DNA of 64,000 nt, taken from assembly GCA_018003515.1 (NCBI GenBank), contig JAGNDO010000016.1:29794-93793 (forward strand), read 5' to 3'. Shown here in pieces: positions 24,540 to 33,100 of the stretch. Both the position numbers and the translations under genes were made by a program. Every line of letters starts with the position of its first letter. Within the stretch, counting starts at the first letter, position 1. This DNA comes from Caldilineaceae bacterium. GTDB lineage: Bacteria > Chloroflexota > Anaerolineae > Caldilineales > Caldilineaceae. The notes beneath the pieces were generated by a model that searched no databases, had not been told where the DNA came from, and was given only the letters and a program-made list of their open reading frames with translations.

Positions 24540-26516
24540 TTACAACACCCCGCTGCCCACGAGGGTGCCGACGACGATGCCGATGTAGACTAGCAGGGGC
24601 AGGACCATGAAGACCACCCGCTTCCAGCCGGGGATGGCGGATTTGCCCAGGATAAAGTAGCCGATCACGCCCAGAAAGGGCACGACCAAAATGGCGCTGG
24701 TCCAGCCGATGACCCGGCCTCGGCCCCATTCGGCGGCTCGGCTGGTCAGTTCCCACAGGGCGATCAGCACCCAGATTGCATAGAGGGAGGCGATCATAAA
24801 CCAGCCGAAGAAGCCCAGAAAGGCATTATAGGTAGAATAGCCCAGCAGAATGCCAAAGATGGTCGGGCTGGGCCGGGCGATGGTCCCGGCGTCCGCGGGC
24901 ATGTCGGGGACGGTGATGGCGTCGATGTCCAGAGGATAGTTGACGAAGACATCGACCGCCGGGCGCACGGGGGCCTCCGCGCCGCCGGGCATCTGGGGCT
25001 GGGGACCGGGTTTGGGCGCATAGCCGGCCGGGTGATCGGGACTCAGGCCCAGCTTGGCCTCCACGGCCCGCCCGGCCAGGTCCATAAAGCTGACCACATC
25101 GTAGCGCAGGGGCAGACGCCATCCGCTGCACGAGAGCAGGGTGTCCAGCCCCGGGGGCATGGAGGTGGCGGCCACGTTGTGGTCAAAGCAATTGCCGGGA
25201 CCGGCGGGACCGCCCAGGGCCAGATCTGCCCGGCCCGAGCCGGAGACCACATTTTCCCGCACGATGTTGCCATCGCTGGTGTAAAAATTGTCATCCAACA
25301 TGGCCGAGACCAGGATGCCGTTGGCTGGCTGGTTGACCACTCGGTTGCGCTCGACTAACGTATTCTTGTTGCCCATGAGGGCGATGCCATTGCCCAGCAG
25401 GGGCCATTGCAGCTTGCGGAAGGGCACCTCCGTGTTGCCGTTGTTGTAGACCAGGTTGCCCACAATGGTCACATCGTGGACCGGGGCGTAGAGTTCGCCA
25501 TCCAGGGTGTTGGGGGCGATCCCCGCGCCGTTGAAGCGCCAGATGGAGTTGAGGATATACATCTGGCGGCTGGAGTTGGTGCCGGAATAGCCCAGGGCGT
25601 TGTTCTCGGCGATCACATGGTCCACCACGGCGTCGCAGGGGTCGCATTGGCCCACATAAAAGCCGGAATCGTCCGAGCCGCTGGCGTAGGAATGCTCGAT
25701 CAGGCCGTCACGGGAATCGAAGGCGTAGACACCGTAGACATAGGCGTCAATGGCGGTGATATACGACGCCCGATAGCCTGTGACCCCGGTCCAAAAGATG
25801 CCGTTGACATTGGCATTGCGCACGGTCAGGTTCTCCACGGCCACCCCATTGGCCCCGGCCACAAAGATGCCGTTGTCCCGCTGGAACTCGCTGTCGATGA
25901 TCACCGTGTTGCGGTCCGTGCCCCGGATCACCAAATTGGCCGTGCTGACCGTGACCTGCTCTTTGTAGACGCCGGGCTGGATCAGGACCAGATCCCCGGC
26001 GTCCGCCGCGTCCACGGCGGATTGGATGGTGGGGTAGTCGGTCGGCACGTTGCGGGTGATCCCGGTCCACTGGCCAGACTGGCTCTCCTCGACCGCGGCC
26101 ACCTCTTCCACCTGGGCGTCGCCCACGATGATCGTGGCCGCCATCCCCGCGCCCTGGGCCGTGCCGTGGAAGCTGCAAAAGTAGGAAAAGACGCCGGGTT
26201 TGTCGAAGACCAGGGTGGTCTCCTCCTCGCTCAACATGACCAGGTTGCCAAAGCTCTCCGTGGTGGACCAAGCATCGTCCTCTTCCAGGGCGTTGTGGGG
26301 GGCGCGGCCCACGTTGCGGAAGGTTACCCGTGCCCCCACGGGCACCCGCAAGACCGCTGGCTCAAAGACGTTGTCCCGCATCTCCACCACAAAGGCGTCG
26401 TCCTTCGGCTGGTCCGCGGTGCATCCGGCCACGGCCAAAAGGGCCATGATCAGCAAAACAAAGATCCACAAACGGCTACTCGATCGCGGCAGCCTGGGTC
26501 GCAACCATGATGACAT
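24540..26516 (-). CDS. Lipoprotein fusing cupredoxin, right-handed beta-helix and PLDc_N membrane domain
   Basis: 658 residues from the ATG at 26516 (AGGAG eight bases upstream). Residues 1-32 form a lipoprotein signal ending LAVAGC. Residues 40-135 are a plastocyanin-like cupredoxin: His in RAPHNALEED and FSYFCSFHGTAQGAGM supply the type-1 His, Cys, His, Met ligands. About 150-460 is a parallel beta-helix (IQSAVDAADAGDLVLIQPGV, then NosD/CASH-type repeats such as NGIFVAGANGVAVENLTVRN). About 550-658 is a three-helix PLDc_N-like domain, duplicated as the next gene. Such a lipid-anchored, C-terminally membrane-embedded copper protein is expected on the outer face of the membrane, where it could pass electrons to the multicopper oxidase encoded two genes downstream. 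The ligand of the beta-helix is unknown. Confidence 0.88.
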   Translation of the reverse strand: MSSWLRPRLPRSSSRLWIFVLLIMALLAVAGCTADQPKDDAFVVEMRDNVFEPAVLRVPVGARVTFRNVGRAPHNALEEDDAWSTTESFGNLVMLSEEETTLVFDKPGVFSYFCSFHGTAQGAGMAATIIVGDAQVEEVAAVEESQSGQWTGITRNVPTDYPTIQSAVDAADAGDLVLIQPGVYKEQVTVSTANLVIRGTDRNTVIIDSEFQRDNGIFVAGANGVAVENLTVRNANVNGIFWTGVTGYRASYITAIDAYVYGVYAFDSRDGLIEHSYASGSDDSGFYVGQCDPCDAVVDHVIAENNALGYSGTNSSRQMYILNSIWRFNGAGIAPNTLDGELYAPVHDVTIVGNLVYNNGNTEVPFRKLQWPLLGNGIALMGNKNTLVERNRVVNQPANGILVSAMLDDNFYTSDGNIVRENVVSGSGRADLALGGPAGPGNCFDHNVAATSMPPGLDTLLSCSGWRLPLRYDVVSFMDLAGRAVEAKLGLSPDHPAGYAPKPGPQPQMPGGAEAPVRPAVDVFVNYPLDIDAITVPDMPADAGTIARPSPTIFGILLGYSTYNAFLGFFGWFMIASLYAIWVLIALWELTSRAAEWGRGRVIGWTSAILVVPFLGVIGYFILGKSAIPGWKRVVFMVLPLLVYIGIVVGTLVGSGVL

Positions 26517-26599
26517 GAGTTTGCTCCTGATTGAGAAGGGAAAAGCGAAGAAGAGAGGGGATTTTACCCCAAAGGCGGGCAGGACGCAAAGGAAGGCAA

Positions 26600-26717
26600 A
26601 ATAGAACACGGATCGGACGGATTCGACGGATTTTTACGGATTTTTACGGATTTTTTTTGATCCGTTTTGATCCGTCCGATCCGTCCGATCCGTCCGATCC
26701 GTGTTCTATTTTTTCTA
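26600..26717. repeat. GATCGGACGGATT inverted filler, probable bidirectional stem
   Basis: GAACACGGATCGGACGGATT at about 26608 is mirrored by AATCC/ATCCGTCCGATCCGTGTTC ending near 26707, around a TTTTTACGGATTTTTTTT centre. It lies between ftcD and the lipoprotein gene and may terminate ftcD transcription. A related copy sits at 49850-49935. Confidence 0.75.
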
Positions 26718-26723
26718 AATCTC

Positions 26724-28244
26724 TTACGCAAATCCGCCGCGCTGGGCAGCGGTGGCGGCGATTTCGGTGACGATCTGATCGACTTCAGTTTCGATGACGG
26801 CGACCTCATCTAACCAAGCCTGGGCCAGAACCCGGTCCTTGAGGCCCACGGCGTTGGTCTTGACATTCAACCCGGCGGCTTTGACCGCGGCCTGGGCCAT
26901 GAAGCCAGCGGCCCCGGCGTCGCTGGCCGCGTTGACATTGCCGATCCCGGCGATCTCCCGCAGCAGCCCGGCCACCTCCCGGCTCAAGCGCATCACCTCC
27001 AGGGGCACCTCCCCGGCGTGGATCATGGCCGTTTCGATGGCCGCGGCCCGCTGGTCCTCGCCCACGGACTTGTCCCGGAAAGCGGCCATCACCGTCACAA
27101 AGGCAGCGGCGTCCTCGGCGATGGCGGTGGTCAATTGGGCCCGCAAGCCCTCGGCCCCATCCAACACCGCCTGGGCTTGGTCGTTCACGGCGGCGTATTT
27201 CTTGCGCCCCACGGTCAACCCGGCCACCATCTGGGCCAGGGATGCGGCCAACGCCCCGGCCAGGGCAGCCACGGCTCCACCGCCGGGGGCGGGGTCGCTG
27301 GAAGCCACGGCGTTGATGAAGGTGCCCATACCGCTCATCGTGTCCTGGGCGGCGACTTGGGCCAGCTTGTTCTCCAAAACCAGCAGATCGTCCAGGTCGT
27401 GCAATTGCAAATACCACTTGGCGGCGTCGGTCAGGGCTTTTTGGGGAATCATCCCGATCAATTCGGCGCGGGTGACCGTGAGGCCATGTTGGGCCGCCAG
27501 CCGCTTCACGGTCTCCTGGACCAGATGGAGCGAGGTCTTGTCGAAGTTGGTCAAATTCATGCTGACCTGGGCTTGGCCCTCCACCAAGAAACCCTTGGCC
27601 TGCACAAAGCGCAATCCCCCGCTGGTGAAGCGAATGGACCGAGAGATCTGGTCCGCAATGTCCACCCGGTCCGAGTTGAGATACAAATTGTAGGCGATCA
27701 GGAAGGGCCGGGCGCCGATCACCGTGGCCCCCCAGGGCTTGGGGACCGCCGGGCCGAAGTCCGGCTCTCGTTCCGGTTTCAGCCCGATCTCCGCCTTCCA
27801 GCCCTCGTACTGCCCCTTCCGAATGTCGGGCAGCTTCTCCCGTTCGGGCCGGGTGGCCGCGTCGCCGTAGAGGTAAACGCAGATCCCCAACTCGTCCCCC
27901 ACCCGGCGGCCCAAGTCGCGAGCGATGGCCGCGCACTCCTTGGCCGTGACATTCTTCACGGGCACAAAGGGCACCACATCCGTCGCCCCCATGCGGGGAT
28001 GTTCGCCCGTGTGCTGGTCCAAATCAATCAACTCCGCGGCCTTGGCGATGCCACGGAACGCGCCCTCGGCCACGGTCTCCGGGCTGCCCACAAAGGTCAC
28101 CACCGAGCGGTTGTGGTCCGGGTCCGAGGTGACATCCAACACGGTCACACCGGGCGCGCTGCGGATGGCGGCCACAATGGCGGCCACGACCTCGGGTCGG
28201 CGTCCCTCGGAAAAGTTGGGGACGCATTCGATGATGCGGTTCAT
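26724..28244 (-). CDS. ftcD: Glutamate formimidoyltransferase / formimido-THF cyclodeaminase fusion
   Basis: 506 residues, close to the length of bifunctional FTCD. Residues 1-295 form the formimidoyltransferase (MNRIIECVPNFSEGRR; GEHPRMGATDVVPFVP, holding the catalytic His region; LIGMIPQKAL). About 310-506 is the cyclodeaminase (DPAPGGGAVAALAGALA; VAGLTVGRKKY; GNVNAASDAGAAG). It moves the formimino group from formiminoglutamate to tetrahydrofolate and then makes 5,10-methenyl-THF with release of ammonia. This is the last step of the hut route here; no hutG or hutF was seen. CAGGAG precedes the ATG by seven bases. The one-carbon units produced enter the same folate pool that a corrinoid methyltransferase system would feed. 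Confidence 0.95.
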   Translation of the reverse strand: MNRIIECVPNFSEGRRPEVVAAIVAAIRSAPGVTVLDVTSDPDHNRSVVTFVGSPETVAEGAFRGIAKAAELIDLDQHTGEHPRMGATDVVPFVPVKNVTAKECAAIARDLGRRVGDELGICVYLYGDAATRPEREKLPDIRKGQYEGWKAEIGLKPEREPDFGPAVPKPWGATVIGARPFLIAYNLYLNSDRVDIADQISRSIRFTSGGLRFVQAKGFLVEGQAQVSMNLTNFDKTSLHLVQETVKRLAAQHGLTVTRAELIGMIPQKALTDAAKWYLQLHDLDDLLVLENKLAQVAAQDTMSGMGTFINAVASSDPAPGGGAVAALAGALAASLAQMVAGLTVGRKKYAAVNDQAQAVLDGAEGLRAQLTTAIAEDAAAFVTVMAAFRDKSVGEDQRAAAIETAMIHAGEVPLEVMRLSREVAGLLREIAGIGNVNAASDAGAAGFMAQAAVKAAGLNVKTNAVGLKDRVLAQAWLDEVAVIETEVDQIVTEIAATAAQRGGFA

Positions 28245-28479
28245 AAAAAGCTCCTGGATTGGGTGGTGGGGTGTGAGATTGGGAGATTGGGCGATTGGAA
28301 GATTCAGGGGTCTGGATCGAGCAGATCTTCGCCGCTGCCTTCGACAAGCTCAGGCTGCGAGGGCGGGGTGTGACCAACCCACATCCCCGGCGCTCGCCAC
28401 GATTATAGCAAGGTTTAACGAAAAACGAGAGTTTTCGTAGGGCGGAACGTTTACGCCTTGAGATCCGGTTGAGATCAGC

Positions 28480-31400
28480 TTAAAAACAGACGCGCAGGGT
28501 CTTGATCTCGTAGGGAGCAAGCGTACACTTGATCTGTGTGTCCTTTGGAGAGATTTCTGTTTCGTTATTTTCCATCAAATCACAAGTCCAGGCCTGTTGG
28601 ATTGAACGATCAAGGTCCAGGGTGATGGTGCCAGATTTGTTGTGATTTTCGACCAGTCGGATGATCACGCCCTGCCCGTCTTCGGCTTGTTTTACCGCTT
28701 CAAGGGTAACGTTTTCTGCTACACATGATATGAACGAATGGCTCGTTTGATCCGATGGATGATCTGACGGATCATTATTGACCTGGCACAACAGGGGATG
28801 GTTAAGATCGAGTGCCTGTTGAATGGTGCCAGCATCTTCCCAAGAAGCTGGATGGGGGTAGAGTACATAGGTGAATTGATGCCGCCCCAGGTCTGCAAAT
28901 TCATCTGGGAATATGGATCCCTTCAGCAGGCTCAGACGGATTGTTTTTCCGTTGGCTTCGTGCCCATACTTGCAATTGTTGAGCAGAGATACGCCGTACT
29001 CTCCCTGGGAAACATCCATCCATTTGTGCGCGGGGACTTCAAATTTGGCGGCATCATAGGATGTGTTGCGGTGGGTTGGGCGTTGCATGTTCCCATAGGC
29101 GATGTCATAGGTAGCATGGGTAGCACTGATCTCCACGGGGAAACCCACTTTGAGAAGTTTCTGGCGTTCAGCCCAATCGACAAGGGTTTCAAAAGACAGT
29201 TGTCTGGAGCCAGCCTGCAAGCTGATACGCTGGGTGATTTTTGACCCCAAAAACACCTTCTCCAGCAGGAGCGATGCCCGGATGGGGCCGTTTTCGTCAA
29301 CGCGCAAAACGCACTCACCGGAAATATCGATCTCATGGTCGGCGTAGGTGGCGACAATATCCCAGGCATCATATTTTCCGGGAATGTCTTCATAGAGTTG
29401 GAAGCGATTGCCAACTTCATTGGCAACGATCACCTCGCGGTCTATTTCTTTATCCCAGATCGAAACGATTTCACCTTGGCTGTTGAAGGAGATTTGCAAC
29501 AAATCGTTTTCCAGCCTATTTTCGGCGGCATGCACCGAACTCGGCGTTTGCGTATGGGGGGCTTGGCCCAAATTGAATCTTCGATAGCCTACGCCCGGCA
29601 CCTCTGGGATGGCGATCAGCGCATATTCTTCGCCATCTAAGCCAGTGATAGACTGATTCAGCAGAGGTTCACCATCATTCGCAATTGGTAGATTTCCGCC
29701 TAGCGCATTCTTTGATAGCATCACCGTGCTTTCTCTGGGATGAAGAAATGAATTGAACATCGTTAGTGCTGTTGGTTTCGACTCAGTTTGTGCGAGGAGA
29801 AACCCTGGAAGAACCGCTGGAATTGCTTGCTGCCGCAAAGCGGAAGTGCGGGATCTGAACTGCTCTAATTCCTTGAGCAAATCGTCCAGGACAGGGTTGA
29901 TGTGGGTGCCCGGCAGGGAGTCGTGGAATTGGGTGGTGAGAAAGATCTCCCAAACATCATTCAGCTCTTGGGCCGGATAGGATGCGCCATGCAGCCAGGC
30001 AAATGTCGCCAGCAATTCAGTTTCACGGATCAAAAACTCGCCCTGGCGATTCAGCTTTTTAAGAATTCCTTTATTTGTAGCCGTTCCCCGATGTGCCTCC
30101 AGGTAAAGTTCATCCTGCCAGACAGGGATTGGCTGTGTTTCTGCTTTCGCCCTAATATTGTCCAGGGTTTCTTCGGCGCCAGCCTGTTTTAGCTCTGGCA
30201 ATCCCATGATTTTCTGATATCTGCGGATGCTTTCGAGCATCTCAATATCGACACCGCCCCCCCCATCGCCCCAACCATAGCAGTACATCGACTCCCCAAT
30301 GGTCTCCTTGTCAGAAAAATCTCGCCAATGCTCATGGACGTGATCGGGATCAACCATGCCAATGAAATGGCTTGGGGTGACGACTGTGAGCACGCGGGAA
30401 CCGTCCAATCCTTGCCACCAGAAGGTGTTCTTCCGCCAGGGATTGGTGTCATTCCAAATGAACATCTTGGTCGTCATCACATAGTCAATCCCACTGCGCG
30501 CCAGGATTTGTGGCATTGCGGCACTCATCCCGAAGACATCAGGCTGCCAACAGGTGCGCGAGCGAACGCCAAACTCATCGCTGAAAAACTTCTGCCCGTG
30601 CAGGATTTGACGCACAAATGATTCCCCGGAGATCAGGTTGCAATCTGGCTCGACCCAAAAACCGCCGATGGCTTCCCAACGGCCTTCGGCAATCCGCTGT
30701 TTGACCTGTTCGTAAATGTGGGGGTGGTGGACTTTCATCTCTTGATACGTTTTGGCCTGGCTCTGGCAGAATTGGAACTCTGGATATTGTTCCATCAGCC
30801 TCAGCATGGTGGCATGGGTGCGCCCCACCTTGCGGATGAACTCACGGTATGTCCACATAAAGACCAAGTCGAGGTGAGAATGCCCCACTAAATTGATCTT
30901 GCCCGGAATCTTGAACAAATCACTGGCGTAGATTGTTTTCTGGAGTTGCGATTGAGCGGACAGCAACCGATCTTTGAAATCTATCCCGGCCTCAACTTTG
31001 GGCGGAACCTGTTTTAACGCTGCCCAGAGATGCTTTTCCAGGTAACCGCGCATTTCAGGCAGCATTCCCTTCATCCATAGCAACTTGTACGCACACCAAA
31101 AATCCCAATAAGCTTCAAAAATATCTTGATCCATGATGCCTAGCTCGGCAACATGGAGGCGTTTATTGTCGGCTTCATCGCTGTGCCAGCTCACATAGGA
31201 TTCAACCTCGATCAAAAATGATTCTCCGCCCTCGGCTTGGTTTGTGAGGAGTATCTCATTGCGGAAAGGATCAAGGCCATGATAGGGGAGGCCATCGATA
31301 GAGAGCAGGGAGTCACCGCCCACATAGAAACGAAGATAGATCTTCTCGCCTTTCCATTCTGCGGGTATGTCAATCCGGCGTTTGAAGAATGCCGTAACAT

Positions 31401-31656
31401 CCGCCCCGCCCCAGGGATCACCGGGATCGATGGTCCGCCAATCTGAATCGATGAATTCGTATTGGCCAACCGCACGAAAATACCCCTCTCGGATGAGCCA
31501 ACCCGGCAAAGGTATGCGTTGCGAATAGATCTGTTCTTTGATGGCGTTCAATCGGATTTGGGCGCGCTCTTCAAAAGAAAAGATTAATCGCTTTTTATTC
31601 TTGATCACATTTCGCCATTCATCCATGACTTCGCGAATAGATTCTTCTGTTTTCAT
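28480..31656 (-). CDS. GH38-family alpha-mannosidase
   Basis: 1058 residues from the ATG at 31656, with GAGGAAAG upstream. An N-terminal beta-sandwich region (about 50-180) precedes the GH38 catalytic domain: zinc ligands in NLVGHSHLDLVFMW (His259, His261/Asp263), EPDCNLISGES and nucleophile Asp373 in CWQPDVFGMSAAMP. The C-terminal half holds the middle helical and beta domains of this family (for example GVGYRRFNLGQ and EDGQGVIIRLVE). No signal peptide is present, so it acts in the cytoplasm on an imported alpha-mannoside. It is divergently transcribed from a GntR/LacI-type regulator and sits beside a sugar ABC transporter and the URO-D-like genes, which suggests the same substrate pathway. 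Base composition is visibly more AT-rich than in the hut genes. Confidence 0.92.
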   Translation of the reverse strand: MKTEESIREVMDEWRNVIKNKKRLIFSFEERAQIRLNAIKEQIYSQRIPLPGWLIREGYFRAVGQYEFIDSDWRTIDPGDPWGGADVTAFFKRRIDIPAEWKGEKIYLRFYVGGDSLLSIDGLPYHGLDPFRNEILLTNQAEGGESFLIEVESYVSWHSDEADNKRLHVAELGIMDQDIFEAYWDFWCAYKLLWMKGMLPEMRGYLEKHLWAALKQVPPKVEAGIDFKDRLLSAQSQLQKTIYASDLFKIPGKINLVGHSHLDLVFMWTYREFIRKVGRTHATMLRLMEQYPEFQFCQSQAKTYQEMKVHHPHIYEQVKQRIAEGRWEAIGGFWVEPDCNLISGESFVRQILHGQKFFSDEFGVRSRTCWQPDVFGMSAAMPQILARSGIDYVMTTKMFIWNDTNPWRKNTFWWQGLDGSRVLTVVTPSHFIGMVDPDHVHEHWRDFSDKETIGESMYCYGWGDGGGGVDIEMLESIRRYQKIMGLPELKQAGAEETLDNIRAKAETQPIPVWQDELYLEAHRGTATNKGILKKLNRQGEFLIRETELLATFAWLHGASYPAQELNDVWEIFLTTQFHDSLPGTHINPVLDDLLKELEQFRSRTSALRQQAIPAVLPGFLLAQTESKPTALTMFNSFLHPRESTVMLSKNALGGNLPIANDGEPLLNQSITGLDGEEYALIAIPEVPGVGYRRFNLGQAPHTQTPSSVHAAENRLENDLLQISFNSQGEIVSIWDKEIDREVIVANEVGNRFQLYEDIPGKYDAWDIVATYADHEIDISGECVLRVDENGPIRASLLLEKVFLGSKITQRISLQAGSRQLSFETLVDWAERQKLLKVGFPVEISATHATYDIAYGNMQRPTHRNTSYDAAKFEVPAHKWMDVSQGEYGVSLLNNCKYGHEANGKTIRLSLLKGSIFPDEFADLGRHQFTYVLYPHPASWEDAGTIQQALDLNHPLLCQVNNDPSDHPSDQTSHSFISCVAENVTLEAVKQAEDGQGVIIRLVENHNKSGTITLDLDRSIQQAWTCDLMENNETEISPKDTQIKCTLAPYEIKTLRVCF

Positions 31657-31694
31657 AGCTTTCCTCGAATGGTTTGTGGGACGGAAATTTGTGC

Positions 31695-31743
31695 TTGACA
31701 ATGGTTGTGGAGTATTGTAAACTGGATATGTCCACTTGTCCAG
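31695..31743 (+). promoter_or_regulatory. Promoter and candidate operator in the divergent mannosidase-regulator gap
   Basis: TTGACA at 31695-31700 is followed, 17 bp later, by the -10-like TAAACT (31718-31723). An imperfect 22-bp palindrome, 31722-31743, overlaps and follows the -10 box; its half sites are CTGGATATGTC and the mirrored half, with CTGGA...TCCAG ends and a conserved GT..AC core. GntR/AraR-type regulators bind such palindromes, so autoregulation and control of the mannosidase are likely. Confidence 0.6.
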
Positions 31744-31765
31744 CGGTCCAGCAGGAGATCCACTT

Positions 31766-32935
31766 ATGCCATCCACAACGATTGATCCCGATAGCCCAAT
31801 CCCCCGCTATTACCAGGTGTACACATCATTGCGCAGCCGTATTCGCGGACATGAATTTCAGCCTGGAGATGCATTGCCGTCTGAGCGTCAACTGGTGGAA
31901 GATTTCGGGGTCAGCCGGATCACCGTCGTCAAGGCTTTGGACATACTGGATCAGGAAGGCCTTATTGAGCGGCAACATGGGCGGGGCAATTTTGTCACCC
32001 AACCGACGGATCAGCAGAGCTCTCCTCAACGTACAAAAATCGCCTTTCTTGTCCCCCATATTCTCGATAGTTTCCTGATGGGGATATTGAACGGCGTCAT
32101 AAGCCTGGCCCATCAAAACCAGATTTACGTTCAAGTAGTCAGTGCTTTTGGTGCCGTTGATGAAGAAGCCATCATCGAAGATCTGCTTGCAAATGGCATA
32201 AGCGGTATTCTGGCCTATCCTTTTACGGGATTCAATAACGCGGCTGTTTACGCCCAATTGCAGGAACGCCAATTCCCCCTTGTGATGTTGGACCGTTATT
32301 ACCCAAAGCTAGACACCGACAGAGTCGTTTTTGATGATGAAAAAGCTGGATATGATCTCACAAAGTTTTTGATCGACCAAGGGCACACACGTATTGTGGC
32401 CTTGCCCGGCCATGAGGTGTCGGTCTCCAGTATTCATAACCGCTTGAAAGGCTATCGGCGTGCCTTGGAAGACAACAACCTCCAATACGATGAGGAGCTA
32501 GTCTGGCTGGACATCTATAGGAGATCCCTCGAATTACCCCCCCGGACAACATCAAGAGTCAATGATACCTATATTAGGTTGCAAGAAAAAATAGATTTGT
32601 TCTCCCCCTCTGCGTTCCTCGGATTAAACCACCAGGTTGTTGAGCAGGTTCACGCCGATCTAATGACCATCAATTTGCAACGTATCCAAAAAGTGCTACA
32701 GCAAGGACACATGGAAGGTTCCTTGGATGTGGGGATCAAATTGGCCGGGATCGGTTTTCAACGCATCCTCCACAACGATGGCAGTGTCGTTGCCACTGCA
32801 ATTCAAGATGGGCACATGCTGGGCGAGAAGGCGACGGATCTATTGATCCAACGCATGTCGGGGAAATCGTCACAAACACCTACTACCATTGGCCTCTCAA
32901 TGCAGATCCAGGTAAATGAAGAACTGCCAGCATGA
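31766..32935 (+). CDS. GntR/LacI hybrid (AraR-like) sugar-responsive regulator
   Basis: 389 residues from the ATG at 31766 (AGGAG upstream). Residues 10-80 are a GntR winged helix (YTSLRSRIRGHEFQPGDALPSERQLV; FGVSRITVVKALDIL). Residues 95-385 are a periplasmic-binding-protein-like effector domain of the LacI/RbsB type (IAFLVPHILDSFLMGILNG; PLVMLDRYYPKLDTDRVVFDD; GHTRIVALPGHEVS). Such AraR-like proteins usually repress sugar genes until the sugar binds. It faces the mannosidase gene and precedes the ABC transporter and methyltransferase-like genes, so it probably controls the block. The effector is unknown. Confidence 0.92.
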   Translation: MPSTTIDPDSPIPRYYQVYTSLRSRIRGHEFQPGDALPSERQLVEDFGVSRITVVKALDILDQEGLIERQHGRGNFVTQPTDQQSSPQRTKIAFLVPHILDSFLMGILNGVISLAHQNQIYVQVVSAFGAVDEEAIIEDLLANGISGILAYPFTGFNNAAVYAQLQERQFPLVMLDRYYPKLDTDRVVFDDEKAGYDLTKFLIDQGHTRIVALPGHEVSVSSIHNRLKGYRRALEDNNLQYDEELVWLDIYRRSLELPPRTTSRVNDTYIRLQEKIDLFSPSAFLGLNHQVVEQVHADLMTINLQRIQKVLQQGHMEGSLDVGIKLAGIGFQRILHNDGSVVATAIQDGHMLGEKATDLLIQRMSGKSSQTPTTIGLSMQIQVNEELPA

Positions 32936-33100
32936 TGGTGCATGCTGTCAGCGAAGCCTTTTCACAATCTTGACATCCATTCGCTGCCAAACCGAATGAG
33001 AAAGGAAGGAGCCATTAACGATTGCACCAAAGAGTCTATCTGTTGCCGATTATGTTACCGAATGTCTAACAGAAAATTCAACCCTACCCGGAGGTAAGAA

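Noticed and set aside
27018..28373. A 451-codon plus-strand frame opposite ftcD
   Set aside because: ftcD has all family motifs; the antisense translation has no recognisable domain.
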